A DNA stretch of 14,946 bases from JAXLYX01 sp046351215 (GCA_046351215.1 JAXLYX010000048.1:1-14946), one strand, 5' to 3'. Shown: positions 1-7,571, counted from the first letter of the stretch. Program-made: numbers and translations. The notes: a model not told the origin generated them from the letters alone.

Positions 1-177
1 CGTCGCGAGCCGCGCCATGGCCCGCGCGACGCGCCGATCCGTCGCGAGCGTCCCCGTCCCGAGGTCCCCGACGAAGATCAGCCGCGCGTAGCCCATCGCG
101 TCGAGCCCCGTCACGTCCGCCGGCTCGAAGGCGCCGTGGAGATCCCCCACGACGCCGAGCCGGAGCACCTTCTTCAC
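1..177 (-). CDS. Calcineurin-like metallophosphoesterase, N-terminal part only
   Basis: The first 59 codons of a gene reading left and off the window edge; the rest is missing. Residues 9-15 (VVGDLHG) hold the D-x-H metal-binding motif of calcineurin-like phosphoesterases, and residues 36-40 (FVGDL) the second GD metal motif. The spacing and the 'GLDAMGYARLIFVGDLG' context resemble the TIGR04168 group of small metallophosphoesterases; that subgroup placement is inference. The family hydrolyses phosphomono- or diesters with two metal ions; the substrate cannot be told from here. The GTG start overlaps the stop of the upstream gene by 4 nt (GTGA), so the two are probably translationally coupled and co-transcribed. 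The remaining metal-binding motifs (GNHD and H-x-H) lie outside the window, so integrity cannot be judged. Confidence 0.75.
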   Translation of the reverse strand, partial: MKKVLRLGVVGDLHGAFEPADVTGLDAMGYARLIFVGDLGTGTLATDRRVARAMARLAT

Positions 178-755
178 GTCCACTCCGCGACCATCTCGCA
201 GTTGCCGCTTCCGTCCTGGCCGCCGCGGACGATGGTCATCTTCGCGTTCTTGCCGCCGGCGAGCGTGAAGAGCTCGACGCCCGAGCCGACGAGCTCCTCC
301 CACATGGTCCGATCGAAGCCGCGGCAGCCCTCGTAGACGGCGCGCGCGAAGCCGTGGTGCTTCTCCGGGATCGTGAGCGTACCCGTGTCGTAGTAGGTGT
401 TGAAGAGCTTGCCGGAGAGCGAGAAGACGGTCTCCGGCGAGAGGACCTTGAAGATCATCCGGTAGACGCCGCTGATGTCGCGCCGGATCGCGAGAGCGCC
501 GATCTTGCGGACGATCTCCGTGCCGCCTCCGGTCTCCGCGAGGATCGCCTTCCACATCGTCCGGTAGAGCGAGATCGGATACCACCCCGTCTGGACGATC
601 TTGTAGCGGAGCATGTCCTGCTCTTCGTTCGAGAGACGCGCCAACGTGCGCTCGAGCACGGGCTCTCCTCCGATCTCGACGAGCGAAGCGAGCACCGAAC
701 GGAACGCGACTCCCTTGACCTTCGGCTCCGCCGATCCCTTGTCCACCGTGCTCAC
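174..755 (-). CDS. TIGR02265/DUF2378-type myxobacterial protein (193 aa)
   Basis: A soluble protein with no signal peptide or membrane segment. The pattern fits the paralogous family found almost only in myxobacteria (TIGR02265/DUF2378): a helical N-terminal part with a W-x-P-I motif (WYPI, 58-61), then a 'YYDTG' turn (121-125) and a C-terminal alpha/beta part ending in a strand-rich 'GNCEMVAEWT'. I assign it by memory of the pattern, not by search; biochemical function is unknown. The start is set at GTG 755 because a strong GGAGG lies 4 nt upstream; an in-frame ATG at 791 has no ribosome-binding site and would add 12 residues that are unlike the family. It overlaps the metallophosphoesterase start by 4 nt, and 106 bp separate it from the PEP enzyme gene upstream, so read-through from that unit is possible. 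A second, divergent member is at 11402-12010. Confidence 0.8.
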   Translation of the reverse strand: MSTVDKGSAEPKVKGVAFRSVLASLVEIGGEPVLERTLARLSNEEQDMLRYKIVQTGWYPISLYRTMWKAILAETGGGTEIVRKIGALAIRRDISGVYRMIFKVLSPETVFSLSGKLFNTYYDTGTLTIPEKHHGFARAVYEGCRGFDRTMWEELVGSGVELFTLAGGKNAKMTIVRGGQDGSGNCEMVAEWT

Positions 756-757
756 GC

Positions 758-764
758 GTCCTCC
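758..764 (-). promoter_or_regulatory. Shine-Dalgarno site fixing the GTG start of the TIGR02265-type gene
   Basis: GGAGGAC on the minus strand, 4 nt after GGAGG-A to the GTG at 755-753. It decides between this start and the longer ATG start at 791, which has no such site. Confidence 0.65.
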
Positions 765-861
765 GTTGCTGCCCCAAACGCCAACCCGCATGGAAGCATG
801 GCACGGGGCACGGGGAAATCCCGGCGACGGGAGCTCGGGCGCCCGCGGACTGCGAGACAGA

Positions 862-3546
862 TCACGCGTCGAGCAGGACGACGGTGCCGCGCGTCGCGTC
901 CACGAGGAGCCGATCCCCGGTCCGGATGCGACGCGTCGCGGGTCCGACCCCGACGACGGCGGGGAGGCCGTACTCGCGCGCGACCACCGAGCCGTGCGAG
1001 AGGAGGCCGCCGACGTCCACCACGAGGGCCGCGGCCTGGAGGAAGAGGGGCGTCCAGCCGGCGTCCGTGACCGGCGCGACGAGGATCTCGCCGGGCTCGA
1101 GGTGGGCGCCCTGGCGCGGATCCAGGATCACGCGCGCCCTCCCCTCGACACGGCCCGGGGAGACGCCGAGCCCCGTGAGGACGTCGCCCTCCGGCAGCGG
1201 CAGGTCGAGCAGCGTCTTCGGCTCGCCCTCCTGCAGCTTCGGCACCTCGAGCCGCTCGCAGAAGGCGTGCTCGCGCCGGCGACGTGCGACGCGCCCCCGC
1301 GCCTCCTCCGCGGGCGTCGTCCCGACGAGCATGGAGCGGAGCTCGTCGACGAGGAGGAAGTGGACGTCGTCCGTGTCGGCGAGGAGGCCCCGGGCGACGA
1401 GGCGGCGAGCGATCTCGCGGTAGAGCATGCGCGCGCGATCCGCGCGGAGCACGATCGCGTCCTTCAGCTGCTCGCGGAGCCCGACGAACCGCCGCGTCGC
1501 CTCGACGAGGCGATCGAAGACGAAGCGGCCGAGGAAGCCGAGCTCGGACCGCACGCGGGCCGTCGCCGCGGCCTGGGCCGTCCGCCGTCGCTCGCGCATC
1601 GCCTTGGGATCCTCGACGCGCGGATCGAGGTAGTTCCGCAGCATCGCGACGACCTGCGTGGGATCCTCGCGCCACGAGGGCTTGCGTGGCTCGGCTTCGC
1701 AGACGGCCCGATGACCGTGCTGGGAGAGGAATCGCTCGAAGGCCTCGGGGAATCCGGAGCCTCCGGCCGAGGCACGATCGCGGAGGACCCCGAGGGCCGC
1801 GGCATCGTCGGCCGCCGCGCGGAAGGCCGAGAGGCGCGGCTCGTCGCCCCGGAGGAGGGTCGCGAGCTCGTAGAGCCCGAAGGCGGGATCGGCGCTCGGG
1901 AGCGTGCCGAGGCCCGTGACGAGCTCGGCGGCGAGCGAGCCGTCGGCGTCGCCCGCGCGCCGCTTCACGAGCTCGCGGAGGATGCCGAACGTGGTGACGG
2001 CGAAGGTGGAGGCCCAGACGTGGACGACGGAGAGCTCCGCGCGCTCTTCGGTGAAGCGGATCGACTCGGCCAGCTCGGCGTCGTCGAGCGAGGCGAGGCG
2101 CTCCGGGGTCGTGCTCCGGTACTCCTCGCGTACCTCGGCGACGACCCGCGCGGCGTCCCGGTCGAGCGAGCGCGCACGCCGCAGCGAAGCCCGGGTCGCC
2201 CGCACGATGCGCGCGAGACCGGCCGGCGTGAGATCGTCGAGAGTGAAGGCCGGCGCGGGCTTCTCGACCTTGCCGACGAACTCCTCGTAGACGCGGTCGG
2301 GCGAGACGCCCGGGCTCCGCCGCGCGGCCTCGGCGAGGTAGGAGACGCAGAGATAGGGGCGGTGGAAGAAGAAGCCCACCACACGGAGGCCCTTCGAGTC
2401 GTCGACGAGCACGCCGGTCTCGCGGAGCTGCGCACGGAAGGAATGGTCGATCGTCGGCGCCACCGTGCTGAAGGCGAGCGGCGTGATGCAGCCCGGGAGG
2501 ACCTCGCTGATGTTCCCGTTGGAGTAGAGGGGGAACGCGGGATCGATCGGTGTGTCGAGCTCGGCGCGGAATCCCTCGGGGACCGCACCGACGCCGGACG
2601 CACCGACCGTCGTGGTCACGGGGCGCGATTGGAGGACGAAGAGCGCACCGTCCGCGATCGCCCATTCGACGTCGACGGCCCTCCCCTCCTCGCGCTCGAT
2701 GCGGAGGGCGCGCTCCGCGATGGCGAGCGCCTCGTCGTCCGAGAGCGCGAAGGAGCCCGCGAGCTCGGGCGACTGGGCGATGGTACGCGAGCCTCCCGGC
2801 ACGAGCTCCGTGCGCATCTCCTTCGAGCCGAGCCGACGTCCGACGACGGCCATCGGGCCGCGCGCGATCCGCAAGGTGTCCGGCGTGACGTGTCCGCCGA
2901 CGACCGACTCGCCGAGCCCGTGGTTCGCGTCGACGACCACCACGTCGGGATCGCCGCTCACGGGGTCGGCCGTGAAGGCGACGCCCGCGGCGCGGGCGGG
3001 CACGAGGCGCTGCACGACGACCGCGGCGCCCAGGTCCCTCGCACCGCGCGTCCTCCGGTAGGTGAAGGCGTGATCGGAGAGGAACGAGGCGAAGCAGGCC
3101 TGCACGGCGGCGGCGACACCGTCCTTCGGGACACCGAGGAAGGTCTCGTACTGGCCGGCGAAGCTCGACGTCGCGCCGTCCTCGGCGACCGCCGACGAGC
3201 GCACGGCGAAGAGCGGAGTGTCCCCCGCATCCGCCGACAGCCGCTCGACGTGCAGGCCGAGCTCTTCGGCGAGCCCCTCCGGGAGCGGGGCCGAGCGCAC
3301 GCGCTCGCGGAGCGGCTCGAGCGCGGCCGCGAGCTCGTCCTCCGTGCACACCGCTTCCCCGTCGAGGAGCTTCTCGAGCGGTTCGACGAGGGCGAGGGAG
3401 CCGAGGAGGCCTTCGAAGGCGCGCGTCGTGACGACGCAGCCCTCGGGCACGGGATGGCCGCGCGAGGCGAGGCGTGCGAGCGCAGCGCCCTTGCCACCGG
3501 TCAGGGCGACGTCGGTCGCTCCCGGCTCGTCGAATCGGACGATCAC
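862..3546 (-). CDS. PEP-synthase-like ATP-grasp/swivelling-His enzyme, rifampin phosphotransferase / PigC architecture (894 aa)
   Basis: Domain order is N-terminal PPDK-type ATP-binding domain (about 1-315), a large middle domain (about 320-790), and a C-terminal PEP-utilizer swivelling domain (about 790-894). Visible motifs: LTGGKGAAL (15-23), AVRSSAVAED (114-123), SFAGQYETF (128-136), GVAFTADP (188-195), GLGESVVGG (210-218), VEWAI (293-297), LQSRPVTT (305-312). The phospho-carrier histidine is His851 in GGLLSHGSVVAREYG. E. coli PpsA instead has the His domain in the middle and a C-terminal PEP-binding barrel; here the barrel is absent and the His domain is last, as in rifampin phosphotransferase Rph (about 867 aa) and prodigiosin ligase PigC (about 888 aa). 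It is thus probably an ATP-dependent small-molecule phosphotransferase or ligase rather than gluconeogenic PEP synthase; substrate unknown. GTG start, GGAGG 6 nt upstream, 4-nt GTGA overlap with the preceding CrtC-like gene. The name rph is not justified without substrate-site comparison. Confidence 0.9.
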   Translation of the reverse strand: MIVRFDEPGATDVALTGGKGAALARLASRGHPVPEGCVVTTRAFEGLLGSLALVEPLEKLLDGEAVCTEDELAAALEPLRERVRSAPLPEGLAEELGLHVERLSADAGDTPLFAVRSSAVAEDGATSSFAGQYETFLGVPKDGVAAAVQACFASFLSDHAFTYRRTRGARDLGAAVVVQRLVPARAAGVAFTADPVSGDPDVVVVDANHGLGESVVGGHVTPDTLRIARGPMAVVGRRLGSKEMRTELVPGGSRTIAQSPELAGSFALSDDEALAIAERALRIEREEGRAVDVEWAIADGALFVLQSRPVTTTVGASGVGAVPEGFRAELDTPIDPAFPLYSNGNISEVLPGCITPLAFSTVAPTIDHSFRAQLRETGVLVDDSKGLRVVGFFFHRPYLCVSYLAEAARRSPGVSPDRVYEEFVGKVEKPAPAFTLDDLTPAGLARIVRATRASLRRARSLDRDAARVVAEVREEYRSTTPERLASLDDAELAESIRFTEERAELSVVHVWASTFAVTTFGILRELVKRRAGDADGSLAAELVTGLGTLPSADPAFGLYELATLLRGDEPRLSAFRAAADDAAALGVLRDRASAGGSGFPEAFERFLSQHGHRAVCEAEPRKPSWREDPTQVVAMLRNYLDPRVEDPKAMRERRRTAQAAATARVRSELGFLGRFVFDRLVEATRRFVGLREQLKDAIVLRADRARMLYREIARRLVARGLLADTDDVHFLLVDELRSMLVGTTPAEEARGRVARRRREHAFCERLEVPKLQEGEPKTLLDLPLPEGDVLTGLGVSPGRVEGRARVILDPRQGAHLEPGEILVAPVTDAGWTPLFLQAAALVVDVGGLLSHGSVVAREYGLPAVVGVGPATRRIRTGDRLLVDATRGTVVLLDA

Positions 3547-4601
3547 GAGAACCTCCGTTCCATCGCCTCGACGATTCCGATCGCGCTGCGACCCCCGAGC
3601 TCGAAGCGGGCGAGGGTCTCGTTCACGACGGCGCCCCGGCCTTCGGTCTCGATCGCGATCGGCAGCTGCCGCAGGATCCGGATCGGGATCGCGAGGTCGC
3701 GTCCGTCCGGGAGCGAGAGCGCGAGCCCCATCGACTCGGGCAGTCGACCGCGCGCGTCGACGTCCCCCTCGAGCGCCGAGGCGACGAGACCGACCGGCCG
3801 GCCGTCGACGAAGGCGTAGCCGCCCGTGACCTCGAGGCCGAGCACCTCGACGCGGGTGACGTTGAAGCAGAGCTCGCGACCCATCTGGCACGAGACCCAA
3901 CGCCAGCGGGTGGGCACGCGCATGTCGCGCACTCCGTAGCTGTGGTCGCGCTGCCCCATCCCGCGGAACGTACGCTCGCGGCCGTCGATCCGGATGCGTC
4001 CCGAGACCTCGACGGCCTGCTCGTAGTGCGTCGCGCCCATCATCGCCGGCAACGACGACAGCGCGTGGAGCGCGACGCCGGCCGCGAGGACGGGCGAGCG
4101 GCGCGCGAGCTCGGATCCCCAGCGCGACGGTGCGAGCAGGCCCTTTCGCGACGTCGGATGGAAATCGAAGGGCTCGTGGACCGACTCGAAGACGAGCTCG
4201 ATCTCCACGTCACGACGTGGGAGGTCCACGCAGGCGACGCGCATCAGGTCGCCGAAGGCCATCGGATCGTCGGCGACGAAGATCGGCCCGCGGTAGCTCG
4301 CCCGCCATCGCTCGAAGGGCCGCTCGCAGACGAAGACGAGCGGGCCGCACGCGATCGGCTGACCGTCGAGCCCGTGCTCCGCGGGCGCGAGCGGCGCGTT
4401 CGTCCGGACGAAGCCGACCTCGCCGTCGGGGAAGTAGAAGCAAACGAATCCGTCGCGATGGGCCCGGTTCGGCGAGAAGCCGATGCGCGTCGCGCCTCCG
4501 TACCCTCCTTCGACATCGAAGAAGTTGAAGTAGAACGACTCGTTCCAGAACGGATGGGCCCCCGCTCGATGCGTTCCTTCGTCCCGCGGCTCGGCCACCA
4601 T
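3543..4601 (-). CDS. DUF7064/DUF7065 (hydroxyneurosporene synthase CrtC/AttH-like) protein (352 aa)
   Basis: No signal peptide or clear membrane segment, so probably cytosolic. The N-terminal half begins with HPFWNESFYFNFFD (16-29) and FDVEGGYGGATRIGFSPN; the C-terminal half has HYEQ (192-195), then GMGQRDHSYGVRDM (214-227) and ends in a 'GIVEAMER' strand. This two-lobed, lipocalin-like beta-barrel pattern, with the G-x-G-x-RDHS-[WY]-G signature, is that of proteins often annotated as CrtC-related or DUF7064/DUF7065. CrtC hydrates carotenoid double bonds, but no carotenoid gene is nearby and most relatives are uncharacterised, so the reaction is unknown. The ATG at 4601 is preferred over GTG at 4607; an in-frame TAG just upstream excludes longer forms, and neither start has a strong Shine-Dalgarno. 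Its stop overlaps the start of the PEP-type enzyme by 4 nt, strongly implying co-translation and a shared pathway. Confidence 0.85.
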   Translation of the reverse strand: MVAEPRDEGTHRAGAHPFWNESFYFNFFDVEGGYGGATRIGFSPNRAHRDGFVCFYFPDGEVGFVRTNAPLAPAEHGLDGQPIACGPLVFVCERPFERWRASYRGPIFVADDPMAFGDLMRVACVDLPRRDVEIELVFESVHEPFDFHPTSRKGLLAPSRWGSELARRSPVLAAGVALHALSSLPAMMGATHYEQAVEVSGRIRIDGRERTFRGMGQRDHSYGVRDMRVPTRWRWVSCQMGRELCFNVTRVEVLGLEVTGGYAFVDGRPVGLVASALEGDVDARGRLPESMGLALSLPDGRDLAIPIRILRQLPIAIETEGRGAVVNETLARFELGGRSAIGIVEAMERRFS

Positions 4602-4656
4602 GCGCACCCCAGGGGCGCATGGCTACCACGGTTCGGGTCCCGGGCGCTGCCCCTCG

Positions 4657-5361
4657 TCAGTGGCGTGGGCGGTCGCGCGAGCCTTCGCCATGGCCGCCGC
4701 TGCACGAGCCTCCGTCGGCGGCGCGCTCGTCCGAGCCCTCGTCCACGTCCTCGTCCACGTCGCAGTCCTCGTCGTCCCAGTCGCGCCCGTGCGGACCGGC
4801 GCATCCCGCATCGCCCGCGTCGCAACACGGGACGTAGTCGAGACCGATCGTCGTCGAGCCGTTCGCCCGCCACTCGACGTCGGCGTTCGACGCACCGATG
4901 CGCACGACTCCGTAGAGCCGGAGGTGGGCGCTCGTGCCGCAGCCGCCCGGGAACGCGGAAGCGGGGACCGAGAGCAGGAAGTCCCCCTGGCTCCCGTTCG
5001 GCCACGAGCCGCGCGCGAGCGTGTGCGTCGTGGCCGACTCCTCGACGAGGCGCAGCTCGAGGATCGGGGCCGCGCTCGTGCCGACGGAGACGACGAGCGA
5101 GCCGTCCCGCCGCGCGGCGAAGGTCACCGGGGCGACCGCGGAGCCGGTCGAGGTGCGGAGCGCCCCACGCACGGGGCGCGCGAGGCCGCAGCTCGCGCCC
5201 GCATCCCGCCCCGCGTGCGAGGGCGGGGACGCGCCGCCGTCGCTCGGGAGGGACGCGAGCTCCGACGCCGCGGGCGTCACGCCACCGTCGCAGCTCGCAA
5301 GCAGCAGGGGCGCGAGCGCGAGACCCAGCGCGATCGGGAAGGTGGTCGTGCGGAACGGCAT
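4657..5361 (-). CDS. Secreted lipoprotein with acidic C-terminal tail, function unknown (234 aa)
   Basis: A signal peptide runs from residue 1 to a lipobox L-A-S-C with Cys24, so the mature protein is expected to be lipid-anchored at the inner or outer membrane. A Ser/Pro/Gly/Ala linker (25-57) is followed by one beta-rich domain (about 58-180) with C58 and C141, and then a tail containing CCDAGDAGC (179-187) and a strongly acidic run (DWDDEDCDVDEDVDEGSDE, 194-212). I recognise no family. The acidic tail could bind divalent cations, but no EF-hand spacing is seen. Start chosen at ATG 5361: GGAGAG sits 6 nt upstream, whereas an ATG two codons earlier lies directly against that site. It lies 55 bp upstream of the DUF7064 gene on the same strand, so it may head that transcription unit; nothing in its sequence links it to that chemistry. 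Confidence 0.8.
   Translation of the reverse strand: MPFRTTTFPIALGLALAPLLLASCDGGVTPAASELASLPSDGGASPPSHAGRDAGASCGLARPVRGALRTSTGSAVAPVTFAARRDGSLVVSVGTSAAPILELRLVEESATTHTLARGSWPNGSQGDFLLSVPASAFPGGCGTSAHLRLYGVVRIGASNADVEWRANGSTTIGLDYVPCCDAGDAGCAGPHGRDWDDEDCDVDEDVDEGSDERAADGGSCSGGHGEGSRDRPRH
4737..4760 (-). repeat. 12-bp tandem duplication in lipoprotein acidic tail
   Basis: Two exact tandem copies of CCTCGTCCACGT (plus strand), in frame, giving the repeated Asp-Val-Asp-Glu stretch of the lipoprotein. It probably arose by slippage and makes the tail length prone to variation. Confidence 0.7.
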
Positions 5362-5548
5362 GGACATCTCTCCGCGCCGACCGTGCCCCAGGAAGCAGGG
5401 CCATCCCCCGAGTCGGCCAGCAGCCATGAAGGGTTGGTTGCCACACGACCCGACATCGAACCGTCCGAGCTCAGGGGCAATTCGGCAAAATGCGCGTTCT
5501 TTGCACAGCTGTTGCCGCCGATCAGGGAGCTCGATCGCCGCCTTGCCG

Positions 5549-5576
5549 ATAACGGAATGACATGTCATTCCGTTAT
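5549..5576. promoter_or_regulatory. 28-bp perfect palindrome, probable operator upstream of the 5591 gene
   Basis: Each 14-bp arm is ATAACGGAATGACA and its exact reverse complement, with core TGACATGTCA. It is noticeably AT-richer than its surroundings. The right edge is 2 bp before the GAGGAGG ribosome-binding site of the plus-strand gene at 5591 and the centre is 28 bp before the ATG. There is no following T-run, so a rho-independent terminator is unlikely. A dimeric repressor operator (autoregulators of TetR type bind such sites) is the best reading; an mRNA hairpin (12-bp stem, CATG loop) masking the ribosome-binding site is the alternative. It lies in the longest gene-free stretch of the window (5362-5590), between two divergent genes, where I see no convincing -35/-10 pair. 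Confidence 0.7.
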
Positions 5577-5590
5577 TCGAGGAGGAGACG

Positions 5591-6154
5591 ATGACCACGA
5601 CCACCGAGACCACGACCACGACCTCCGGAGCCGCCCGCAAGGGAGCGCGCGCCCGGACGCTCGACGACCTCGCCGCGCTCTCGAGCGCCGAGCTCGACGC
5701 GCTCTACCGTTCGGCGCCCGCGTCCACGAGCGTGGCGGGGCTCGTCGGGAAGCCGAAGGGCCGCATGCTCGCCGTGCGCACGACCGACGGTACGCCCGCC
5801 TTCGCGGCGCTCCGCACGATCGCGGGGCTCGGCGTCTTCCCCTGGGACGGGAAGAGCTTCGGCGCCCTCCGCGCCGACGAGGGCACCGGCATCAACCGGG
5901 TCAAGCTCCCGGGCCTCCGCATGGATTGGTTCCCGTTCCGGACACGCCTCGAGCCCTCGGCCGTCGACGGCCGGCCCTGCGTCTACCTCGACTACGAGCA
6001 GCCCGGGAATCCCTTCTTCATCGCGCGGATCCGCGACGAGATCCGCGAGGTCTCGCCCGGTCTCTGGCTCGGCCCGGCGATGTGGAAGACGAAGGCCGGC
6101 GGCGCGGCGCACGTGCTCTGGTTCGCGGTCGACTTCAACGCGCCGTCGCGCTGA
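5591..6154 (+). CDS. Conserved hypothetical protein with Thr-rich N-terminus (187 aa)
   Basis: I do not recognise a named family. The protein is soluble, with no signal peptide. It opens with a low-complexity run of Thr (residues 2-11, coded by ACC/ACG repeats), then a short helix LDDLAALSSAELDALY (24-39). Motif-like blocks follow: GKPKGRML (53-60), WDGKSF (85-90), GINRVKLPG (100-108), WFPFRTRLEPS (113-123) and a highly patterned C-terminal half, YLDYEQPGNPFF (132-143), RIRDEIREVSPG (146-157) and LGPAMWKT (160-167). This looks like a single, ordered beta-rich ligand-binding domain rather than an enzyme with an obvious catalytic set. The start at ATG 5591 is well supported: GGAGG at 5581-5585 with 5-nt spacing. 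The perfect palindrome at 5549-5576 suggests tight transcriptional control. The 3' end overlaps the convergent DUF4403 gene by 20 bp. Confidence 0.85.
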   Translation: MTTTTETTTTTSGAARKGARARTLDDLAALSSAELDALYRSAPASTSVAGLVGKPKGRMLAVRTTDGTPAFAALRTIAGLGVFPWDGKSFGALRADEGTGINRVKLPGLRMDWFPFRTRLEPSAVDGRPCVYLDYEQPGNPFFIARIRDEIREVSPGLWLGPAMWKTKAGGAAHVLWFAVDFNAPSR

Positions 6155-7571
6155 GCGGCCCTCGTTCGCCGACGTACTCCGCGCGGACGACGCCGGTCGC
6201 CCGGACGAGCGCGCGGAGCGCACGGGCCTCCGCGTCCGCGTAGAGCGCGACCACGTGCAGCGTGTCGATCGCCCCCTCGAGCTCGATGGGCCCGACGCGG
6301 CGACGAAGCGCCTGCGTGAGCCGCAGCCGGGCCTCCTCGAGCGGGCTCCGGAGGTCGACGCGCACGCGCCCTCGGAGCTCGTCCCGGAGCTCGTCGCCTC
6401 GGAGGAAGCCGAGCGCGGCGAGCACGAGGCTCCGGGTCTCGAGCGTGAAGTCGAGATCGGGGAAGGAGAGCATCTCGGTCACCGGATCGAGCGTCGGCGT
6501 ACCGACGAGATAGAGGACTCCGTCGGCGCTTCCCTCGAACTCGACGCGCACGACGACCTTCGTTCCGTAGCCGTAGAGCGAGACGTGGGTCGGTCGCACG
6601 AACCGCCGCCCCTCGGCCGGATAGCGGATGCCGCCGCTCGAGAGCCGGAAGGCCTCGGCGAGCGAGCGCTCGACGACGGAATGCTCGATGCGCACGGGGA
6701 CGTGCAGATCGATCCCGGGCGGTCCGACGACGTCGGTCGCCGGAGGAAGGGACGTGGTGGCGGGTGTGGGCGGGGCCCCGATCGTCACCTCCGGGCGCGC
6801 TTCGAGCGAGAGGCCGACGCGTAGGAAATGCCCCTCGACGACCGGCTGCGCGATCCCGAGGCGCTCGGGACGGAGCGAGAGGTACGCGGACTCCCCGATC
6901 GCGATCGGCTCGGCGAGCATCCGATGCGCCTCCTCGGCCCGCCGACGCAGGGCGACGGTGGCCCGGATCCGGTCGCGGAGCGAGGGCAGGCGTGTCGCGA
7001 GCTCGTCGACGAGGGAGCTCCGGACCTTGTCCGTGACGTCGATCGCCGCGAACGTCATCTCGCAGCGATCCGTCGGGGCGAGCGCGCGTACGGCGAGCGA
7101 GGGCACGAGCTCCCAGCGCTCGTCGACGCGCGCGTCGACGGAGACGGCGAGATCGAAGTGGCGTCGCGCCTCCCCGTCGACGCCGCAGCTGCCCGAGACG
7201 TGGATCGGGCCCACGTGACGACGCGCGCGCACGCCGTAGGAGAGCGTCGTCCGGAGGGCGAGCCCGCGGGAGGTCGCCTCGACCGAGAGCGGCCCGCGCT
7301 CGACCTCGTAGCCGGCGGTGACGATCGGATCGTCCGGCGTGCCTTCGACCAACATGCCGTAGGGCTCGACCCGGAAGGTCCGCGGCACCACTCCGTCCGC
7401 TTCGGTCGCGAGGGCCGAGAGCGGGATCCGGACGAACGTGTCGATGCGCGAGCGCGGCGGCGGAGGTGGCGAGTCCTCCGCGATCGTCGGAGGCGGCGCT
7501 TCCACCCGGCGGTGGCAGCTCGCGCCCGCGAGCAGGACCCAGGCGAGGAGGAGGAGGGCCGTACGGCGCAT
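6135..7571 (-). CDS. DUF4403 family lipoprotein (478 aa)
   Basis: The signal peptide (1-18) ends at a Cys19 lipobox-like site (G-A-S-C; the residue at -3 is atypical), followed by a Pro-rich linker (24-40). The body starts with IDTFVRIPLSAL (43-54), the typical entry of DUF4403 proteins, has a charged helical stretch in the middle (VRSSLVDELATRLPSLRDRI), and near the C-terminus shows the family-like block 'GTPTLDPVTEMLSFPDLDF' followed by a helix. DUF4403 proteins are periplasmic or outer-membrane lipoproteins of unknown function, usually 400-500 aa, so this is full length. There is no Shine-Dalgarno before the ATG; a -10-like TACACT lies 11 nt upstream instead. It is divergent from the flippase gene (104-bp gap) and its 3' end overlaps the convergent 5591 gene by 20 bp. 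Confidence 0.85.
   Translation of the reverse strand: MRRTALLLLAWVLLAGASCHRRVEAPPPTIAEDSPPPPPRSRIDTFVRIPLSALATEADGVVPRTFRVEPYGMLVEGTPDDPIVTAGYEVERGPLSVEATSRGLALRTTLSYGVRARRHVGPIHVSGSCGVDGEARRHFDLAVSVDARVDERWELVPSLAVRALAPTDRCEMTFAAIDVTDKVRSSLVDELATRLPSLRDRIRATVALRRRAEEAHRMLAEPIAIGESAYLSLRPERLGIAQPVVEGHFLRVGLSLEARPEVTIGAPPTPATTSLPPATDVVGPPGIDLHVPVRIEHSVVERSLAEAFRLSSGGIRYPAEGRRFVRPTHVSLYGYGTKVVVRVEFEGSADGVLYLVGTPTLDPVTEMLSFPDLDFTLETRSLVLAALGFLRGDELRDELRGRVRVDLRSPLEEARLRLTQALRRRVGPIELEGAIDTLHVVALYADAEARALRALVRATGVVRAEYVGERGPLSATAR

Noticed and set aside
613..3819. A 1068-codon open frame on the plus strand, and several more of 200-865 codons, opposite the PEP-type enzyme
   Set aside because: The translations are Arg/Ala/Gly/Glu-rich without any family motifs, while the minus strand carries all PPDK-type motifs. 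Long antisense frames are expected in DNA this GC-rich.
5549..5576. Palindrome as a rho-independent terminator
   Set aside because: There is no T-run on either strand and the element sits upstream of a gene start between divergent genes.
5362..5640. Upstream extension of the 4657-5361 lipoprotein to a start at 5640
   Set aside because: It would bury a clear lipoprotein signal peptide and run across the palindrome and the divergent gene; ATG 5361 has its own ribosome-binding site.
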